Shown: positions 1 through 8,968, counted from the stretch's first letter. The stretch is 64,000 nt of DNA from Bradyrhizobium genosp. L (GCF_015624485.1 NZ_CP061378.1:806001-870000); one strand, 5' to 3'. Translations and numbers: made by a program. The notes: generated by a model not told the origin, from the letters alone.

Positions 1-669
1 TTTCCGCGCAAATCCGCGATCGTGCGGCCGCAGAAATCGCAGATCGAATGGCGGGTGAATTTCACGCAGGTGACGCGCCGCGACGGTGGTGCGATCTCCG
101 GCATCGACCCCGATGACATGACGCGCGGCGAGATCGAGGGCCGCCGCCAGGCGGTCGAGGCCTTTGCGTTCCTGCGCACGCTGCCGGGCTTCGAAAACTC
201 CTACATCGTCGATCTGCCGCCGCAGCTCGGCATCCGCGAGACGCGGCGGGTGATCGGCGGCTATATGCTGTCGGGCGATGACGTGCTCGGCTGCGCCTCG
301 TTCGAGGACTCGATCGGCGTCAATGGCTGGCCGAAGGAATCGCACGTGCCCGGCGACGTGATCTTCGAGTTTCCGCCGATCCCGGAGAGCCGCGGCTACA
401 ACGAATTGCCGTACCGCATGCTGGTACCTGATGGCGTCGACAATCTCTTGGTCGCGGGCCGCTGCGCCTCGATGACCCATGAGGGACAATCGGCGGCGCG
501 CGTCTCCGGCGCCTGCTTCGTGATGGGTGAAGCGGCGGGAACTGCCGCCGCTCTAGCACTTTCTGGCAATACGATTCCGCGCGACATTTCCGTCGAAAAG
601 TTGCAACAACAGCTCGGCAAACAGGGCGCGTTCATCGGCCGCGATCAGGCCGTGCCCCAGGGACTTTAA
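1..669 (+). CDS. FAD-dependent oxidoreductase, C-terminal part (5' end outside window)
   Basis: The reading frame is open from the first base of the window, so the N-terminal FAD-binding fold is missing and only the last ~220 residues are present. The visible part has the C-terminal pattern of FAD-dependent oxidoreductases of the PF12831 type: an ETRRVIGGY stretch, then DNLLVAGRCAS and a final GEAAGTAAALAL helix that contacts the flavin. The substrate cannot be told. The gene ends 13 bases before an ABC-importer binding protein on the same strand, so the two are probably co-transcribed and the oxidoreductase may act on the imported compound. That link is inference. A GTG at base 22 should not be taken as the true start. 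Confidence 0.8.
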   Translation, partial: FPRKSAIVRPQKSQIEWRVNFTQVTRRDGGAISGIDPDDMTRGEIEGRRQAVEAFAFLRTLPGFENSYIVDLPPQLGIRETRRVIGGYMLSGDDVLGCASFEDSIGVNGWPKESHVPGDVIFEFPPIPESRGYNELPYRMLVPDGVDNLLVAGRCASMTHEGQSAARVSGACFVMGEAAGTAAALALSGNTIPRDISVEKLQQQLGKQGAFIGRDQAVPQGL

Positions 670-682
670 GCGGAGGACGGCA

Positions 683-1687
683 ATGAAGGGTTGGGCGCGA
701 TTCGCACTCGCGGGTCTGCTTGTCTGGGCCGCGAGCAGCATCGCGCAGGCCGACGGTCTTCTGAAGGCCAGGATCGGCGTGCTGCGGCTGTCCTCCTCGG
801 CGCCGGTGTTCATCGCGCAGGACAAGGGCTATTTCCGCGACGCCGGCCTCGACGTCGAACTGAAATTCTTCGACGCGGCGCAGCCGATCGCGGTTGCCAC
901 CACTGCGGGCGATGTCGATTTCGGCATCACCGCGTTCACCGCGGGTCTCTACAATCTCGCCGGCAAGGGCACGCTGAAGGTAATCGGCGGCATGAGCCGC
1001 GAGAAGGCCGGCTATCCCCTGATCGGCTATTTCGCCAGCAACAACGCCTATGCGGCCGGCCTCAAGGCGCCGAAGGATCTCGCGGGCAAGCGCGTCGCGG
1101 TGACCCAGGTCGGCTCCAGCTTCCATTATTCGCTCGGGCTGCTCGCCGACAAATACGGCTTCAAGCTCTCGGATGTGAAGATCGTGCCGCTGCAATCGCT
1201 GTCGAACGCCGCCGCCGCACTGAAGGGCGAAACCGTCGATGCCGCGCTGTTGCCGGCCTCGACGGCGCGCACGTTGATGGATTCCAACGGCGCAAAATTG
1301 TTGGGCTGGGTCGGCGACGAAACGCCCTGGCAGCTGGGCGCGATCTTTGCCTCGCCGAAGACGCTGACCAACGCGGCGCTGGTGACCAAACTGCTCACCG
1401 CGCTTGACCGCGCCGACCGCGAATATCACGACGTCGTCCTCGCCGCGATCAAGGACGGCGTGGTGCCGATCAACGACAAGACAAAGCCGTTGCTCGAGAT
1501 CATCGCAAAGTACACCAACCTGCCGGTGGAGCAGGTGGTCGGCAACTGCGCCTATGTCGATCCCGACGGCAAGCTCGACGTGAAGAATGTCGACAACCAG
1601 ATCAAATGGCTACAGGGGCAGGGCTTCGTCGACAAGGGCTTTGACGCGAATGCGATCGTCGCGAAGGACTATGTGAAGGCGGATTGA
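683..1687 (+). CDS. NitT/TauT-family ABC transporter substrate-binding protein
   Basis: This is a periplasmic binding protein of 334 residues. It has a signal peptide of about 23 residues (hydrophobic LAGLLVWAASSIAQA, then cleavage) followed by the NMT1/SsuA-like fold, with the typical opening RIGVLRLSSSAPVFIAQDKG and YFRDAGLDVEL. The ATG is preceded by a good ribosome binding site (GGAGGA, about 5 bases away). The ATPase and permease of the same importer follow after a repeat-filled gap of about 280 bases. NitT/TauT importers carry nitrate, sulfonates, taurine, pyrimidines or small aromatics; nothing in the sequence decides between these. The gentisate cluster downstream makes an aromatic ligand possible but unproven. 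Confidence 0.85.
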   Translation: MKGWARFALAGLLVWAASSIAQADGLLKARIGVLRLSSSAPVFIAQDKGYFRDAGLDVELKFFDAAQPIAVATTAGDVDFGITAFTAGLYNLAGKGTLKVIGGMSREKAGYPLIGYFASNNAYAAGLKAPKDLAGKRVAVTQVGSSFHYSLGLLADKYGFKLSDVKIVPLQSLSNAAAALKGETVDAALLPASTARTLMDSNGAKLLGWVGDETPWQLGAIFASPKTLTNAALVTKLLTALDRADREYHDVVLAAIKDGVVPINDKTKPLLEIIAKYTNLPVEQVVGNCAYVDPDGKLDVKNVDNQIKWLQGQGFVDKGFDANAIVAKDYVKAD

Positions 1688-1772
1688 TGTCACAGCACCA
1701 TGCGCACCACTCCGTCCCCGTCACGCTGAGAGGCGGTGAGTATATGATTTCCGATGTCGCAACATATTCGCT

Positions 1773-1894
1773 GTCGTCCCGGCGAAAGCCGGGACCCATA
1801 GCCACCGAAGTTCATTGTCGTGCGACGCTGGGGCCACAGCCTGCTTCAATAACTCAACCCTGTGGTTATGGGTCCCGGCTTTCGCCGGGACGAC
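1773..1894. repeat. Dispersed composite palindromic repeat, family A, copy 1
   Basis: The ends are near-perfect inverted repeats of about 27 bases, built on GTCGTCCCGGCGAAAGCC and its complement, and each end can itself fold into a CCCGGC..GCCGGG hairpin. The middle contains GCTGGGGCC. Four more copies lie in this window at 7203, 19790, 21957 and 24031. It sits between the binding-protein and ATPase genes of the importer and may shape the transcript there. Confidence 0.9.
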
Positions 1895-1964
1895 GTGGGG
1901 AAAGAGACACGCACCTTCGTCACCCTCCACAGAGTGACGGATTGAAAGCCGAAGTCGGGCTGAC

Positions 1965-2738
1965 ATGGACCTGATCGCCGACCACATCTCCCATCGCTTC
2001 GGCGCGCTCGACGTGCTCTCCGACGTCTCCTTCACCGTCCGCGCCGGCGAGATCGTCGCGATCGTCGGACCCTCCGGCTGCGGCAAGAGCACGCTGCTGC
2101 AAATCCTCGGCGGCCTGCTGCTGCCGAGCAAGGGCGCGGCCGAGCTCCGCGGCGCGCCGCCGGCCGGCAGCCTCAATCCGCTGACCTTCGTGTTCCAGGA
2201 TTTTGCCCTGCTGCCCTGGAGCACGGTGGAGGAGAACGTCGCCTTTCCGTTGCTGCATACGAGCTTGAGCGCGGCCGAGCGCCGCGCCGTGATCGACGAT
2301 GCGCTGCGCCGCACCGGACTGTCGGATTTTCGCGCGACCTATCCGAAGCAGCTCTCCGGCGGCATGCGCCAGCGCGTCGGCATCGCCCGCGCGCTCGCGG
2401 TGCGGCCCGCGATCCTGTTGATGGACGAGCCGCTGTCGGCGCTGGATTCGCAGACCCGCGAGCTCTTGATGGAGGATTTCGTCGGCCTGCTCGCCGACGG
2501 CACGATGGGCGCGGTCTATGTCACGCATAATCTCGAAGAAGCCGTGCGGCTCGCCGATCGCGTCGTCGTGCTGTCGCGCCGACCCGGCCGCATCCGCGAG
2601 ATCGTGACCATTCCGATGACGCGCGCCGAGCGCGGTGCGGCGGACGCCCGCGGGCAAATGGCCGCGCTGCAAAGCGAGCTCTGGTCGCTGATCCGCAAGG
2701 AGGCGATCGACGCCGAACGCGAGGTGCAGCATGCTTGA
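1965..2738 (+). CDS. NitT/TauT-family ABC transporter ATP-binding protein
   Basis: This is a cytoplasmic ATPase of 257 residues that powers the importer encoded with it. All ABC motifs are intact: Walker A GPSGCGKST (residues 35-43), Q-loop VFQDF (about 76-80), signature LSGGMRQR (about 130-137), Walker B ILLMDEP (150-156) with the following D-loop SALD, and the H-loop histidine in VTHN (about 187). The LLPWSTVEENV stretch after the Q-loop is typical of the SsuB/TauB/NrtD group. It overlaps the permease gene by 8 bases, so the two are translationally coupled. The substrate is unknown. Confidence 0.92.
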   Translation: MDLIADHISHRFGALDVLSDVSFTVRAGEIVAIVGPSGCGKSTLLQILGGLLLPSKGAAELRGAPPAGSLNPLTFVFQDFALLPWSTVEENVAFPLLHTSLSAAERRAVIDDALRRTGLSDFRATYPKQLSGGMRQRVGIARALAVRPAILLMDEPLSALDSQTRELLMEDFVGLLADGTMGAVYVTHNLEEAVRLADRVVVLSRRPGRIREIVTIPMTRAERGAADARGQMAALQSELWSLIRKEAIDAEREVQHA

Positions 2739-3558
2739 TGGCGCGGTGTCGGAGACGAAACAGCAATCGAGCGAGGCAACGCGACCGGTCGCATTTCGCG
2801 GTGCGGGCTTCGCGCCGGCCGGCAGCCGCTTTGCCGGTTGGATTGCGCTCGCGCTCGTGATCGCGGTCTGGCAGCTCGCCGGCAGCGCCGGCTGGGTCAA
2901 TCCGCTGTTTCTGCCGGCGCCGTCGGCCATTGCCGTTGCGATTGGCAAGCTCGCCGCATCGGGCGCGCTGTGGCACCATCTCTCGTGGTCGTTGCTGCGG
3001 ATCGGCACCGGCTGGATCATCGGCACGGTCGCCGGCGTCATTGTCGGCTTTGCAATCGGTCTCTCGACCACCGCGCGCGGCGTCGGCATCACCTTCATCT
3101 CGGCGCTGTTTCCGATCCCGAAGATCGCGCTGCTGCCGCTGTTGATCCTCTGGCTCGGTATTGGCGAGGAGCCGAAGATCGCGACCATCGCGCTCGGGGT
3201 GTTCTTCTCGACCGCGATCTCGGTCTATAGCGGCGTCGACGCGGTGCCGCGCAACCTGATCCGGATGGCGCAGAGCTTCAACGTGCCGTTCCACGCCATC
3301 GTCCGCCGCGTGATCTGGCCGGGTGCGCTGCCCTCGATCCTCGCCGGCTTCCGCATCACCGCATCGGTCGCGCTATTGCTGGTCGTCAGCGCCGAGATGA
3401 TCGGCGCCGAATACGGCATCGGCGCCTTCGTGCTGCAGGCCGGCAATCTGATGCAGACCGATCAGCTGCTCGCCGGCGTCGTGATCCTGTCGCTGTTCGG
3501 GCTCGCGGTGGGCAGGCTGATCAATCTGCTCGAGGCGCGGTTGCTGCACTGGCGGTGA
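2731..3558 (+). CDS. NitT/TauT-family ABC transporter permease
   Basis: An inner-membrane permease of 275 residues with about six hydrophobic segments and the BPD_transp_1 (SsuC/TauC-like) organisation. The EAA-like coupling loop is visible in RMAQSFNVPFHAIVRRVIWP followed by GALPSILAGFRI. About 35 polar residues precede the first membrane segment, which is common in this family. It starts inside the last codons of the ATPase gene and is the last gene of this importer operon; a palindromic repeat follows 12 bases after the stop. Confidence 0.9.
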   Translation: MLDGAVSETKQQSSEATRPVAFRGAGFAPAGSRFAGWIALALVIAVWQLAGSAGWVNPLFLPAPSAIAVAIGKLAASGALWHHLSWSLLRIGTGWIIGTVAGVIVGFAIGLSTTARGVGITFISALFPIPKIALLPLLILWLGIGEEPKIATIALGVFFSTAISVYSGVDAVPRNLIRMAQSFNVPFHAIVRRVIWPGALPSILAGFRITASVALLLVVSAEMIGAEYGIGAFVLQAGNLMQTDQLLAGVVILSLFGLAVGRLINLLEARLLHWR

Positions 3559-3570
3559 GGGACGGGAATT

Positions 3571-3656
3571 GTAGGGTGGGCAAAGCGAAGCGTGCCCACC
3601 ATCGCGAGCACGTCGTGAATGGTGGGCACGTCGCTGCGCGCCTTTGCCCACCCTAC
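3571..3656. repeat. Dispersed palindromic repeat, family B, copy 1
   Basis: An inverted repeat with outer arms GTAGGGTGGGCAAAG and its complement CTTTGCCCACCCTAC-like end, with GTGCCCACC / GGTGGGCAC as inner arms. It lies between two convergent genes, where it could act as a bidirectional transcription barrier. A second copy is at 16198-16288, also between convergent genes. Confidence 0.9.
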
Positions 3657-3661
3657 GATCG

Positions 3662-4702
3662 CTACGCGTTCCCGCGATCCTCGCGGAACAGGTCGAGCTT
3701 CTGCTGCACCGGGCGGTCCGAGAACGAGAACAGCACCGAATCCATGTCGGCCTCGTGCGTCACCCAGCGCCAGCTCGGCACCACGAACAAATCACGCGGG
3801 CCCCATTCGAAGACCTCGTCGCCGATTCGTGTGCGGCCCTTGCCTTCGATCGCGGCGAACACGGTGGCGTCGGTGGACCGATAGCGCGCGGTCTTGAAGC
3901 CCTTCGGCAGCAGCTGGATGAAGGTGCCGATGGTCGGCATCGCATAGTCGCCGGTCTCCGGGTTGGAGAACTTCAGCTTCAGGCCGTGACAGGCGTCCCA
4001 TTCCTCGCGGGCCCTGGCTTGTTCCAGCGTCTCGCGGGTGTGGTCGTAGGGATAGTTGAAGATCGGCGAGGTCTTCGACGCCCGCTTCTGGTCGACGGGT
4101 AACAGATTGCGGCCGTAGCGCGCAAAGCTGTCGCCGGCGGGTTTCGAGATCTTCTGCTGATCTTCCTTGGCGCCCTCGGCAAAGGAGCAATCGAAGAACT
4201 GCACCATCGGGATGTCGAGCCCGTCGAGCCAGAACATCGGCTCTGATGTCTCATTGGAATGGTCGTGCCAGGTCATCGACGGCGTGATGATGAAATCGCC
4301 CGGCGCCATCGCGGTGCGCTCGCCGTCGACCGCGGTGGTGGCGCCCTTGCCTTCGAGCACGAAGCGCAGTGCCGACTGGGTGTGGCGATGCGCCGGCGCG
4401 ACGTCGCCCGGCACCACCATCTGCACGCCGGCGAACAGCGAGGTCGTGATCCGGGACTGGCCGCGCAGGCCGGGATTTTCCAGCACCAGCACGCGGCGCT
4501 CGGCTTCCTTGGCCGTGATCAATTTGCCGGCCTCGTTCATGTAGTCGCGGATCTGGTCGAACTTCCAGAGATGCGGCCGGCAGGCGCTGCGCGGCTCGGG
4601 CGTGACCAGGTCGCCCAGCACGTTCCATAGCGCCGAGAGGTTTTCACCATCGATCTTGTTGTAGAACGCCTCGCGCTCCGGGGTCTTCTGCACGGCTTCC
4701 AT
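3662..4702 (-). CDS. Gentisate 1,2-dioxygenase
   Basis: A bicupin iron(II) dioxygenase of 346 residues, the normal family length. It opens the ring of gentisate (2,5-dihydroxybenzoate) to maleylpyruvate. The N-terminal cupin carries the metal-binding pattern PAHRHTQSALRFVLEG, and the motif MTWHDHSN follows at about 142-149. The C-terminal cupin keeps the fold but has fewer histidines, as usual. ATG start with GGGAGG nearby. The gene is divergent from the maleylpyruvate isomerase-like gene, with an operator-like palindrome between them. Its place with a 3-hydroxybenzoate hydroxylase-like flavoprotein supports the gentisate assignment over a related salicylate dioxygenase. Confidence 0.88.
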   Translation of the reverse strand: MEAVQKTPEREAFYNKIDGENLSALWNVLGDLVTPEPRSACRPHLWKFDQIRDYMNEAGKLITAKEAERRVLVLENPGLRGQSRITTSLFAGVQMVVPGDVAPAHRHTQSALRFVLEGKGATTAVDGERTAMAPGDFIITPSMTWHDHSNETSEPMFWLDGLDIPMVQFFDCSFAEGAKEDQQKISKPAGDSFARYGRNLLPVDQKRASKTSPIFNYPYDHTRETLEQARAREEWDACHGLKLKFSNPETGDYAMPTIGTFIQLLPKGFKTARYRSTDATVFAAIEGKGRTRIGDEVFEWGPRDLFVVPSWRWVTHEADMDSVLFSFSDRPVQQKLDLFREDRGNA

Positions 4703-4751
4703 GGCAAGCCTCCCTTATGTTCCTTGCATCGTTCTTTGTCGGTTCAATTTA

Positions 4752-4768
4752 ATTGACAGTATACTGAC
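4752..4768. promoter_or_regulatory. Operator-like palindrome in the divergent gentisate promoter region
   Basis: A perfect 10-base palindrome CAGTATACTG (4757-4766) sits inside ATTGACAGTATACTGAC between the divergent gentisate dioxygenase and isomerase genes. A near-copy, ATTGACAGTGTACTTAC, lies at 10110-10126 just upstream of the aryl-CoA monooxygenase at the other end of the cluster. A shared site at both ends points to one regulator, most simply the MarR protein encoded at 5501-6007. It also overlaps a TTGACA hexamer on the plus strand. Confidence 0.6.
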
Positions 4769-4799
4769 GATATGGCTAGCGTCAATCAACCAAGCCAGA

Positions 4800-4843
4800 G
4801 CGTTTTCGAGCGAAGTGGATACCGGTTCGCGAGAAGAAAACGC
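4800..4843. repeat. Dispersed inverted repeat (GCGTTTTC ... GAAAACGC)
   Basis: Arms GCGTTTTC (4800-4807) and GAAAACGC (4836-4843) flank GAGCGAAGTGGATACCGGTT. This is a recognisable rhizobial intergenic repeat type. It lies in the leader of the isomerase gene, between the operator-like palindrome and the start codon. Confidence 0.7.
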
Positions 4844-4878
4844 GTCAAAATCAATGACGAAATGCAAGGGAGGTTCCG

Positions 4879-5511
4879 ATGAAGCTGCATGGCTATTTCC
4901 GCAGCAGCGCGTCCTACCGGGTGCGGATCGCCCTCAATTTGAAGGGGCTCAGCCCTGAGCATCTGCCGCATCATCTGCGCAAGGGCGAGCAATGCGCGCC
5001 GGCCTATGTCGCGATCAATCCGCAGGGGCTGGTGCCGACGCTGGAGAACGACGCAGGCGCTATCCTGACCCAGTCGCTCGCGATCATCGAATGGCTGGAC
5101 GAGACCCACCCCAATCCGCCGCTGTTGCCGAAGGATCCGCTGCGCCGCGCCAAGGTGCGGGCGTTCGCGCAGGTGCTCGCCTGCGACACCCACCCCGTGC
5201 AGAATCTGAAGGTGCTGGCGCGGCTGCGCCAGCTCGGTCTGCCCGAGGAGAAGGTCACGGAATGGGCCGCCTGGGCCAATCGCGAAGGCTTGTTGGCCTG
5301 CGAGACCCTGATCGCGGACGAGACGGGGCCGTTCTGTTTCGGCGAGCAACCGACCATCGCCGATCTCTGCCTGGTGCCGCAGCTCGCCAATGCGCGGCGC
5401 TTCGGCGCCGACGTGTCGGCCTATCCGCGGCTGCTCAAGGCCGAAGCCGCAGCGAAGCAAATGAAGGCATTCGCCGACGCCGCCCCGGACAAGCAGCCCG
5501 ATGCCGAATAG
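4879..5511 (+). CDS. Maleylpyruvate/maleylacetoacetate isomerase (zeta-class glutathione S-transferase)
   Basis: A GST of 210 residues with the zeta-class glutathione site SSASYRVRIAL at residues 10-20, the NPQGLVPTL loop, and ESxA-like TQSLAIIEWLDE. It performs glutathione-dependent cis-trans isomerisation. Next to gentisate dioxygenase the likely substrate is maleylpyruvate, giving fumarylpyruvate (NagL-like role). In tyrosine breakdown the same family (MaiA) uses maleylacetoacetate, and sequence alone does not separate them. The start has AAGGGAGGTTCCG directly upstream. It overlaps the MarR gene by 11 bases. Confidence 0.85.
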   Translation: MKLHGYFRSSASYRVRIALNLKGLSPEHLPHHLRKGEQCAPAYVAINPQGLVPTLENDAGAILTQSLAIIEWLDETHPNPPLLPKDPLRRAKVRAFAQVLACDTHPVQNLKVLARLRQLGLPEEKVTEWAAWANREGLLACETLIADETGPFCFGEQPTIADLCLVPQLANARRFGADVSAYPRLLKAEAAAKQMKAFADAAPDKQPDAE

Positions 5512-6007
5512 CAAGCCCGTCACCATGGACGCGGTCTACACCGCGCCCGGCTATCTGTTCCGGCGGATGCAGCAGATCGCGGTCGCGCTGTTCATCGAGG
5601 AGTGCGGGGCGTTCGACCTGACCCCGGTGCAATACGCCGCGCTGGTCGCGATCTCGACCCATCCCGGCATCGACGCGACGCGGCTCTCCGCGGTGATCGC
5701 GTTCGACCGTTCGACGCTCGGCAACGTCATCGAGCGGCTCGAGGCCAAGGCGTTCATCGTGCGCAAGCCGGCGCTCGAGGACAAGCGGGTCAAGCTGCTC
5801 ACTCTCACCAAGGCCGGCGCCGCCGTGCTCGACGACATCATGCCTTCGGTCGACAAGGCGCAGGCGCGGATGCTGCAGCCGCTGAAGGCCGCCGACCGCA
5901 AGGCGCTGCTGGCGCTGCTGACGCAGCTGGTCGACCTCAACAACGAGGCCTCGCGCGTGCCGCTGCGCGCGGAGGACGCGCTCGAACATCTCGGGAAGGC
6001 GGGCTGA
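5501..6007 (+). CDS. MarR-family transcriptional regulator
   Basis: A 168-residue winged-helix regulator. The MarR core is visible: LTPVQYAALVAISTHPGIDATRLS, the recognition region IAFDRSTLGNVIERLEAKAFI, and the wing with the DKRVKLLTLTKAG consensus. Such proteins usually repress catabolic genes and are released by the aromatic substrate or its CoA ester. It overlaps the isomerase gene upstream (11 bases) and the hydroxylase downstream (TGATG overlap), so it is part of the operon. The palindromes at 4752 and 10110 are its best candidate sites. Confidence 0.88.
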   Translation: MPNSKPVTMDAVYTAPGYLFRRMQQIAVALFIEECGAFDLTPVQYAALVAISTHPGIDATRLSAVIAFDRSTLGNVIERLEAKAFIVRKPALEDKRVKLLTLTKAGAAVLDDIMPSVDKAQARMLQPLKAADRKALLALLTQLVDLNNEASRVPLRAEDALEHLGKAG

Positions 6008-7191
6008 TGGCGGAGGCAAAACCAGTCCTGATCGCGGGCGGCGGCATCGGCGGCCTCGCCGTGGCGCTCGGTCTCGCGCAAAAGGGCATCCGCTCGATCC
6101 TGCTGGAGAAAGCCGCCGCGCTCGGCGAGATCGGCGCCGGCATCCAGCTCGGGCCGAACGCCTTCCACGCCTTCGACTATCTCGGCGTCGGCGAGGCCGC
6201 GCGCAACATGGCTGTTTATATCGACCAGCTGCGGCTGATGGATGCGCTCACCGCCAACGAGATCACCCATATCGACCTCGGCGATACGTTTCGTTCGCGG
6301 TTCGGAAATCCCTATGCGGTGGTGCATCGCGGCGATCTGCACGGCGTGTTCCTGCGCGCCTGCCAGAGCCACGAACTGATCGAGCTGCGTGTCAGCAGTG
6401 AAGTCGTCGGCTATCAGCAGGAGGCCTCGTCCGTCACCGCAAAGCTCGCCAACGGCGAACGCATCACGGGACGGCTCCTGATCGGCGCCGACGGCCTATG
6501 GTCGAACATCCGCAAGCAGGTCGTGGCGGATGGGCCGCCACGCGTCTCCGGCCATACCACTTACCGTTCGGTGATCCCGACCGAGCAGATGCCGGAGGAT
6601 CTGCGCTGGAACGCGGCGACGCTGTGGGCCGGCCCGAAATGCCACATCGTGCATTACCCGCTGTCGGGCTGGAAGGTGTTCAACCTCGTCGTCACCTATC
6701 ACAACGACGCGCCGGAGCCGGTCGCCGGCAAGCCGGTCTCGGAAGACGAGGTGATGAAGGGTTTTGCCCACGTCCATGAGCGCGCGCAAAGCATTATCCG
6801 CCACGGCACCAACTGGAAGCTCTGGGTGCTGTGCGACCGCGATCCGACCGAGCGCTGGATCGACGGCCGCGTCGCGCTGCTCGGCGACGCCGCGCATCCG
6901 ATGCTGCAATATTTCGCGCAAGGCGCCTGCCAGGCGATGGAGGACGCGGTCTGCCTGTCGCACATGCTGGCAAATCACGACGACCAGGCGGCGGCACTGG
7001 AAGCCTATCGTGCGCAGCGATTCCAGCGCACCGCGCGCGTGCAGCTGATGTCGCGCGCGATCGGCGAGCACGTCTACCACCCCGCCGGCGCCCATGCCCG
7101 CGTGCGTAACGCGATCATGAGCGCGAAGTCGCAGGAAGAGTGGTGCGATGACATCGCGTGGCTGTATGGCGGGACGGGGTTGGGCAACTAG
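6007..7191 (+). CDS. FAD-dependent 3-hydroxybenzoate 6-hydroxylase-like monooxygenase
   Basis: A class A flavoprotein hydroxylase of 394 residues. It has the GGGIGGLAVALGLAQKG dinucleotide-binding motif at the N-terminus, the LLIGADGLWSNIRKQV (DG) motif near 160, and the FAD-ribityl motif ALLGDAAHPMLQYFAQGACQ near 295. It belongs to the salicylate hydroxylase / 3-hydroxybenzoate 6-hydroxylase branch. With gentisate dioxygenase in the cluster, para-hydroxylation of 3-hydroxybenzoate to gentisate is the most likely reaction. I chose the ATG at 6007, which overlaps the MarR stop codon; the frame stays open further upstream but has no fold there. Confidence 0.8.
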   Translation: MAEAKPVLIAGGGIGGLAVALGLAQKGIRSILLEKAAALGEIGAGIQLGPNAFHAFDYLGVGEAARNMAVYIDQLRLMDALTANEITHIDLGDTFRSRFGNPYAVVHRGDLHGVFLRACQSHELIELRVSSEVVGYQQEASSVTAKLANGERITGRLLIGADGLWSNIRKQVVADGPPRVSGHTTYRSVIPTEQMPEDLRWNAATLWAGPKCHIVHYPLSGWKVFNLVVTYHNDAPEPVAGKPVSEDEVMKGFAHVHERAQSIIRHGTNWKLWVLCDRDPTERWIDGRVALLGDAAHPMLQYFAQGACQAMEDAVCLSHMLANHDDQAAALEAYRAQRFQRTARVQLMSRAIGEHVYHPAGAHARVRNAIMSAKSQEEWCDDIAWLYGGTGLGN

Positions 7192-7202
7192 CTGCCCTCT
7201 CC

Positions 7203-7332
7203 GTCGTCCCGGATAAGCGAAGCGCGATCCGGGACCCATAACCACGAATGGGCGTTGTTTTGATAAGCTGGGGCCCCAGCCTTCGCACCACAAAGATTTG
7301 TGGTTATGGGTCCCGGCCTTCGCCGGGACGAC
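7203..7332. repeat. Dispersed composite palindromic repeat, family A, copy 2
   Basis: Same family as the element at 1773, but with one end diverged (GTCGTCCCGGATAAGCGAAG) and the other standard. It fills the gap between the convergent hydroxylase and CoA ligase genes. Confidence 0.88.
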
Positions 7333-7357
7333 ACTGAGGGGGTAGCTGCAGCGGTGG

Positions 7358-8968
7358 CTACATCCGCATCACCGCCTGCCGGTCGATCTTGCCCGTCCCG
7401 GTCTTCGGCAGTTCGTCGATGAACGTTACCTCGCGCGGATATTTGTAGGGCAGGAGCTTCGCCTTGACGAAATCCTGCAGCCTTCGTGTCGCCTCGCTGG
7501 CGTCGAAGCCGGCGTTGTTCATCACCACCACCGCCTTCAAGGTCATGCGCCGGTCCGGCAGCTCGGCCGCATACACCGCGCATTCGCGGACGTCGGGGTG
7601 ATCGGCGAGGCAGAGCTCGACCTCGAGCGGGTAGACCCACTGGCCGGAGATTTTCACCAGATCGTCGGCGCGGCCGCGGAAGAAGTGGAAGCCGTCGCTG
7701 TCGCGCACGAAGCGGTCGCCGGTGTAGATCCAGCCGCCTTCGCGTACGGTCTCGGCGGTCTTGTCCGGCCGGTTCCAGTACAGCGGCGTCGCGGAATCGC
7801 CGCGCACCCACAAAATGCCTTCCTCATTGTCGCCGACCTCGCGGCCGTCGCTGTCGCGCAGTGCGATCTCGTAGCCGGCGACGCGCAGCCCGGCGGCGCC
7901 GAGCTTCTTCTGCTCCGCGCGGTTGCAGAGATAGATGTGCAGCACCTCGGTCGAGCCGAGGCCTTCGATGATCTCGAGCCCGGTGAGCCGCTTCCAGCCA
8001 TTGAAGACATCGGCCGACAGCACCTCGGCTGCCGAGACCGCCATCCGCAGCGAGGAGAAGTCGGCTTGCCCGGCGCCCTCGGCCTTGGTCAGCGAGATGT
8101 AAAGCGTCGGCAGGCCGAAGAACACGGTCGGCCGATAGGTCGCGATCGCCGCGAAGATCGCCGCCGGCTTCGGCTGGCCCGGCAGCAGCAGTGTGGCGGC
8201 GCCGACCGAGAAGGGAAAGGTGATCGCGTTGCCGAAGCCGTAGGCGAAGAAGATTTTCGGCACTGAGAAGCAGATGTCGCCCGGCTTGAGATCCAGCACG
8301 CTGCGCGCGAAGGCCTGCTCGCTATAGGCCATGTCGTGTTGCAGATGCACGATGCCTTTGGGGCGGCCGGTCGAGCCCGACGAATACATCCAGAACGCCA
8401 TCTCGTTGCGATGCGTGTCGGCGGCCTCGAGCTCGCCGGGAAAGCCTTGCAGCCATTCGCCGGCATGACGCGCCTCGGCGACGGCGTGATCGGCCGCCGT
8501 GCCGTTGACCACGATCAGCGTGCGCAGCGGCGTGTCCTTGCAGGCTTCCGCGTCGAAGCGCACGCAGAATTCGGCATCAGTGACGGCGACCTGCGCACCG
8601 GCGTCGGTAAGATAGAATTGCAGCAATTCCGGCGTCGTCAGCGTGTTGATCAACAGCGGCACGAAGCCGGCGCGCACCGCGCCGAAGAACGCCGCCGGAT
8701 AGGCCGGAGTGTCGTCCAGGAACAGCAATATGCGGTCGCCGCGCTTCAGCCCGAGCGACAGGAAGGCGTGGCCCCAGCGCGCCGCCTCGGTGCAGAGCTC
8801 GCGATAGGTCCGCCTGCCGGCAGGTCCGGTCAGTGCCATCCGTTCGGCGTTGCCGTTGCCGAGATTGTCGAACAGGATGCGGCTCGCATTGTAGCGCTCG
8901 GGAAGCGCAAAGCCGATTTCGCGCGCGCCCGGATTGTCCTGCGGAACCTGGTCGGCGATCACGGTCAT
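7358..8968 (-). CDS. Benzoate-CoA ligase family protein (aryl-CoA synthetase)
   Basis: An ANL-superfamily acyl-activating enzyme of 536 residues. It adenylates an aromatic acid and transfers it to coenzyme A. Visible motifs are the P-loop YSSGSTGRPKGIVH (about 175-188), the A5-like GSTEVLHIY, the hinge region with YTGDRF, and the C-terminal catalytic lysine region PKTGTGKIDRQ. The opening with FALPERYNASRILFDN is typical of benzoate-CoA ligases. Its stop overlaps the start of the flavoprotein upstream by 4 bases, so the two form an operon. This points to salicylate, 3-hydroxybenzoate or anthranilate as substrate. I favour salicylate because the partner resembles salicylyl-CoA 5-hydroxylase. 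Confidence 0.85.
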   Translation of the reverse strand: MTVIADQVPQDNPGAREIGFALPERYNASRILFDNLGNGNAERMALTGPAGRRTYRELCTEAARWGHAFLSLGLKRGDRILLFLDDTPAYPAAFFGAVRAGFVPLLINTLTTPELLQFYLTDAGAQVAVTDAEFCVRFDAEACKDTPLRTLIVVNGTAADHAVAEARHAGEWLQGFPGELEAADTHRNEMAFWMYSSGSTGRPKGIVHLQHDMAYSEQAFARSVLDLKPGDICFSVPKIFFAYGFGNAITFPFSVGAATLLLPGQPKPAAIFAAIATYRPTVFFGLPTLYISLTKAEGAGQADFSSLRMAVSAAEVLSADVFNGWKRLTGLEIIEGLGSTEVLHIYLCNRAEQKKLGAAGLRVAGYEIALRDSDGREVGDNEEGILWVRGDSATPLYWNRPDKTAETVREGGWIYTGDRFVRDSDGFHFFRGRADDLVKISGQWVYPLEVELCLADHPDVRECAVYAAELPDRRMTLKAVVVMNNAGFDASEATRRLQDFVKAKLLPYKYPREVTFIDELPKTGTGKIDRQAVMRM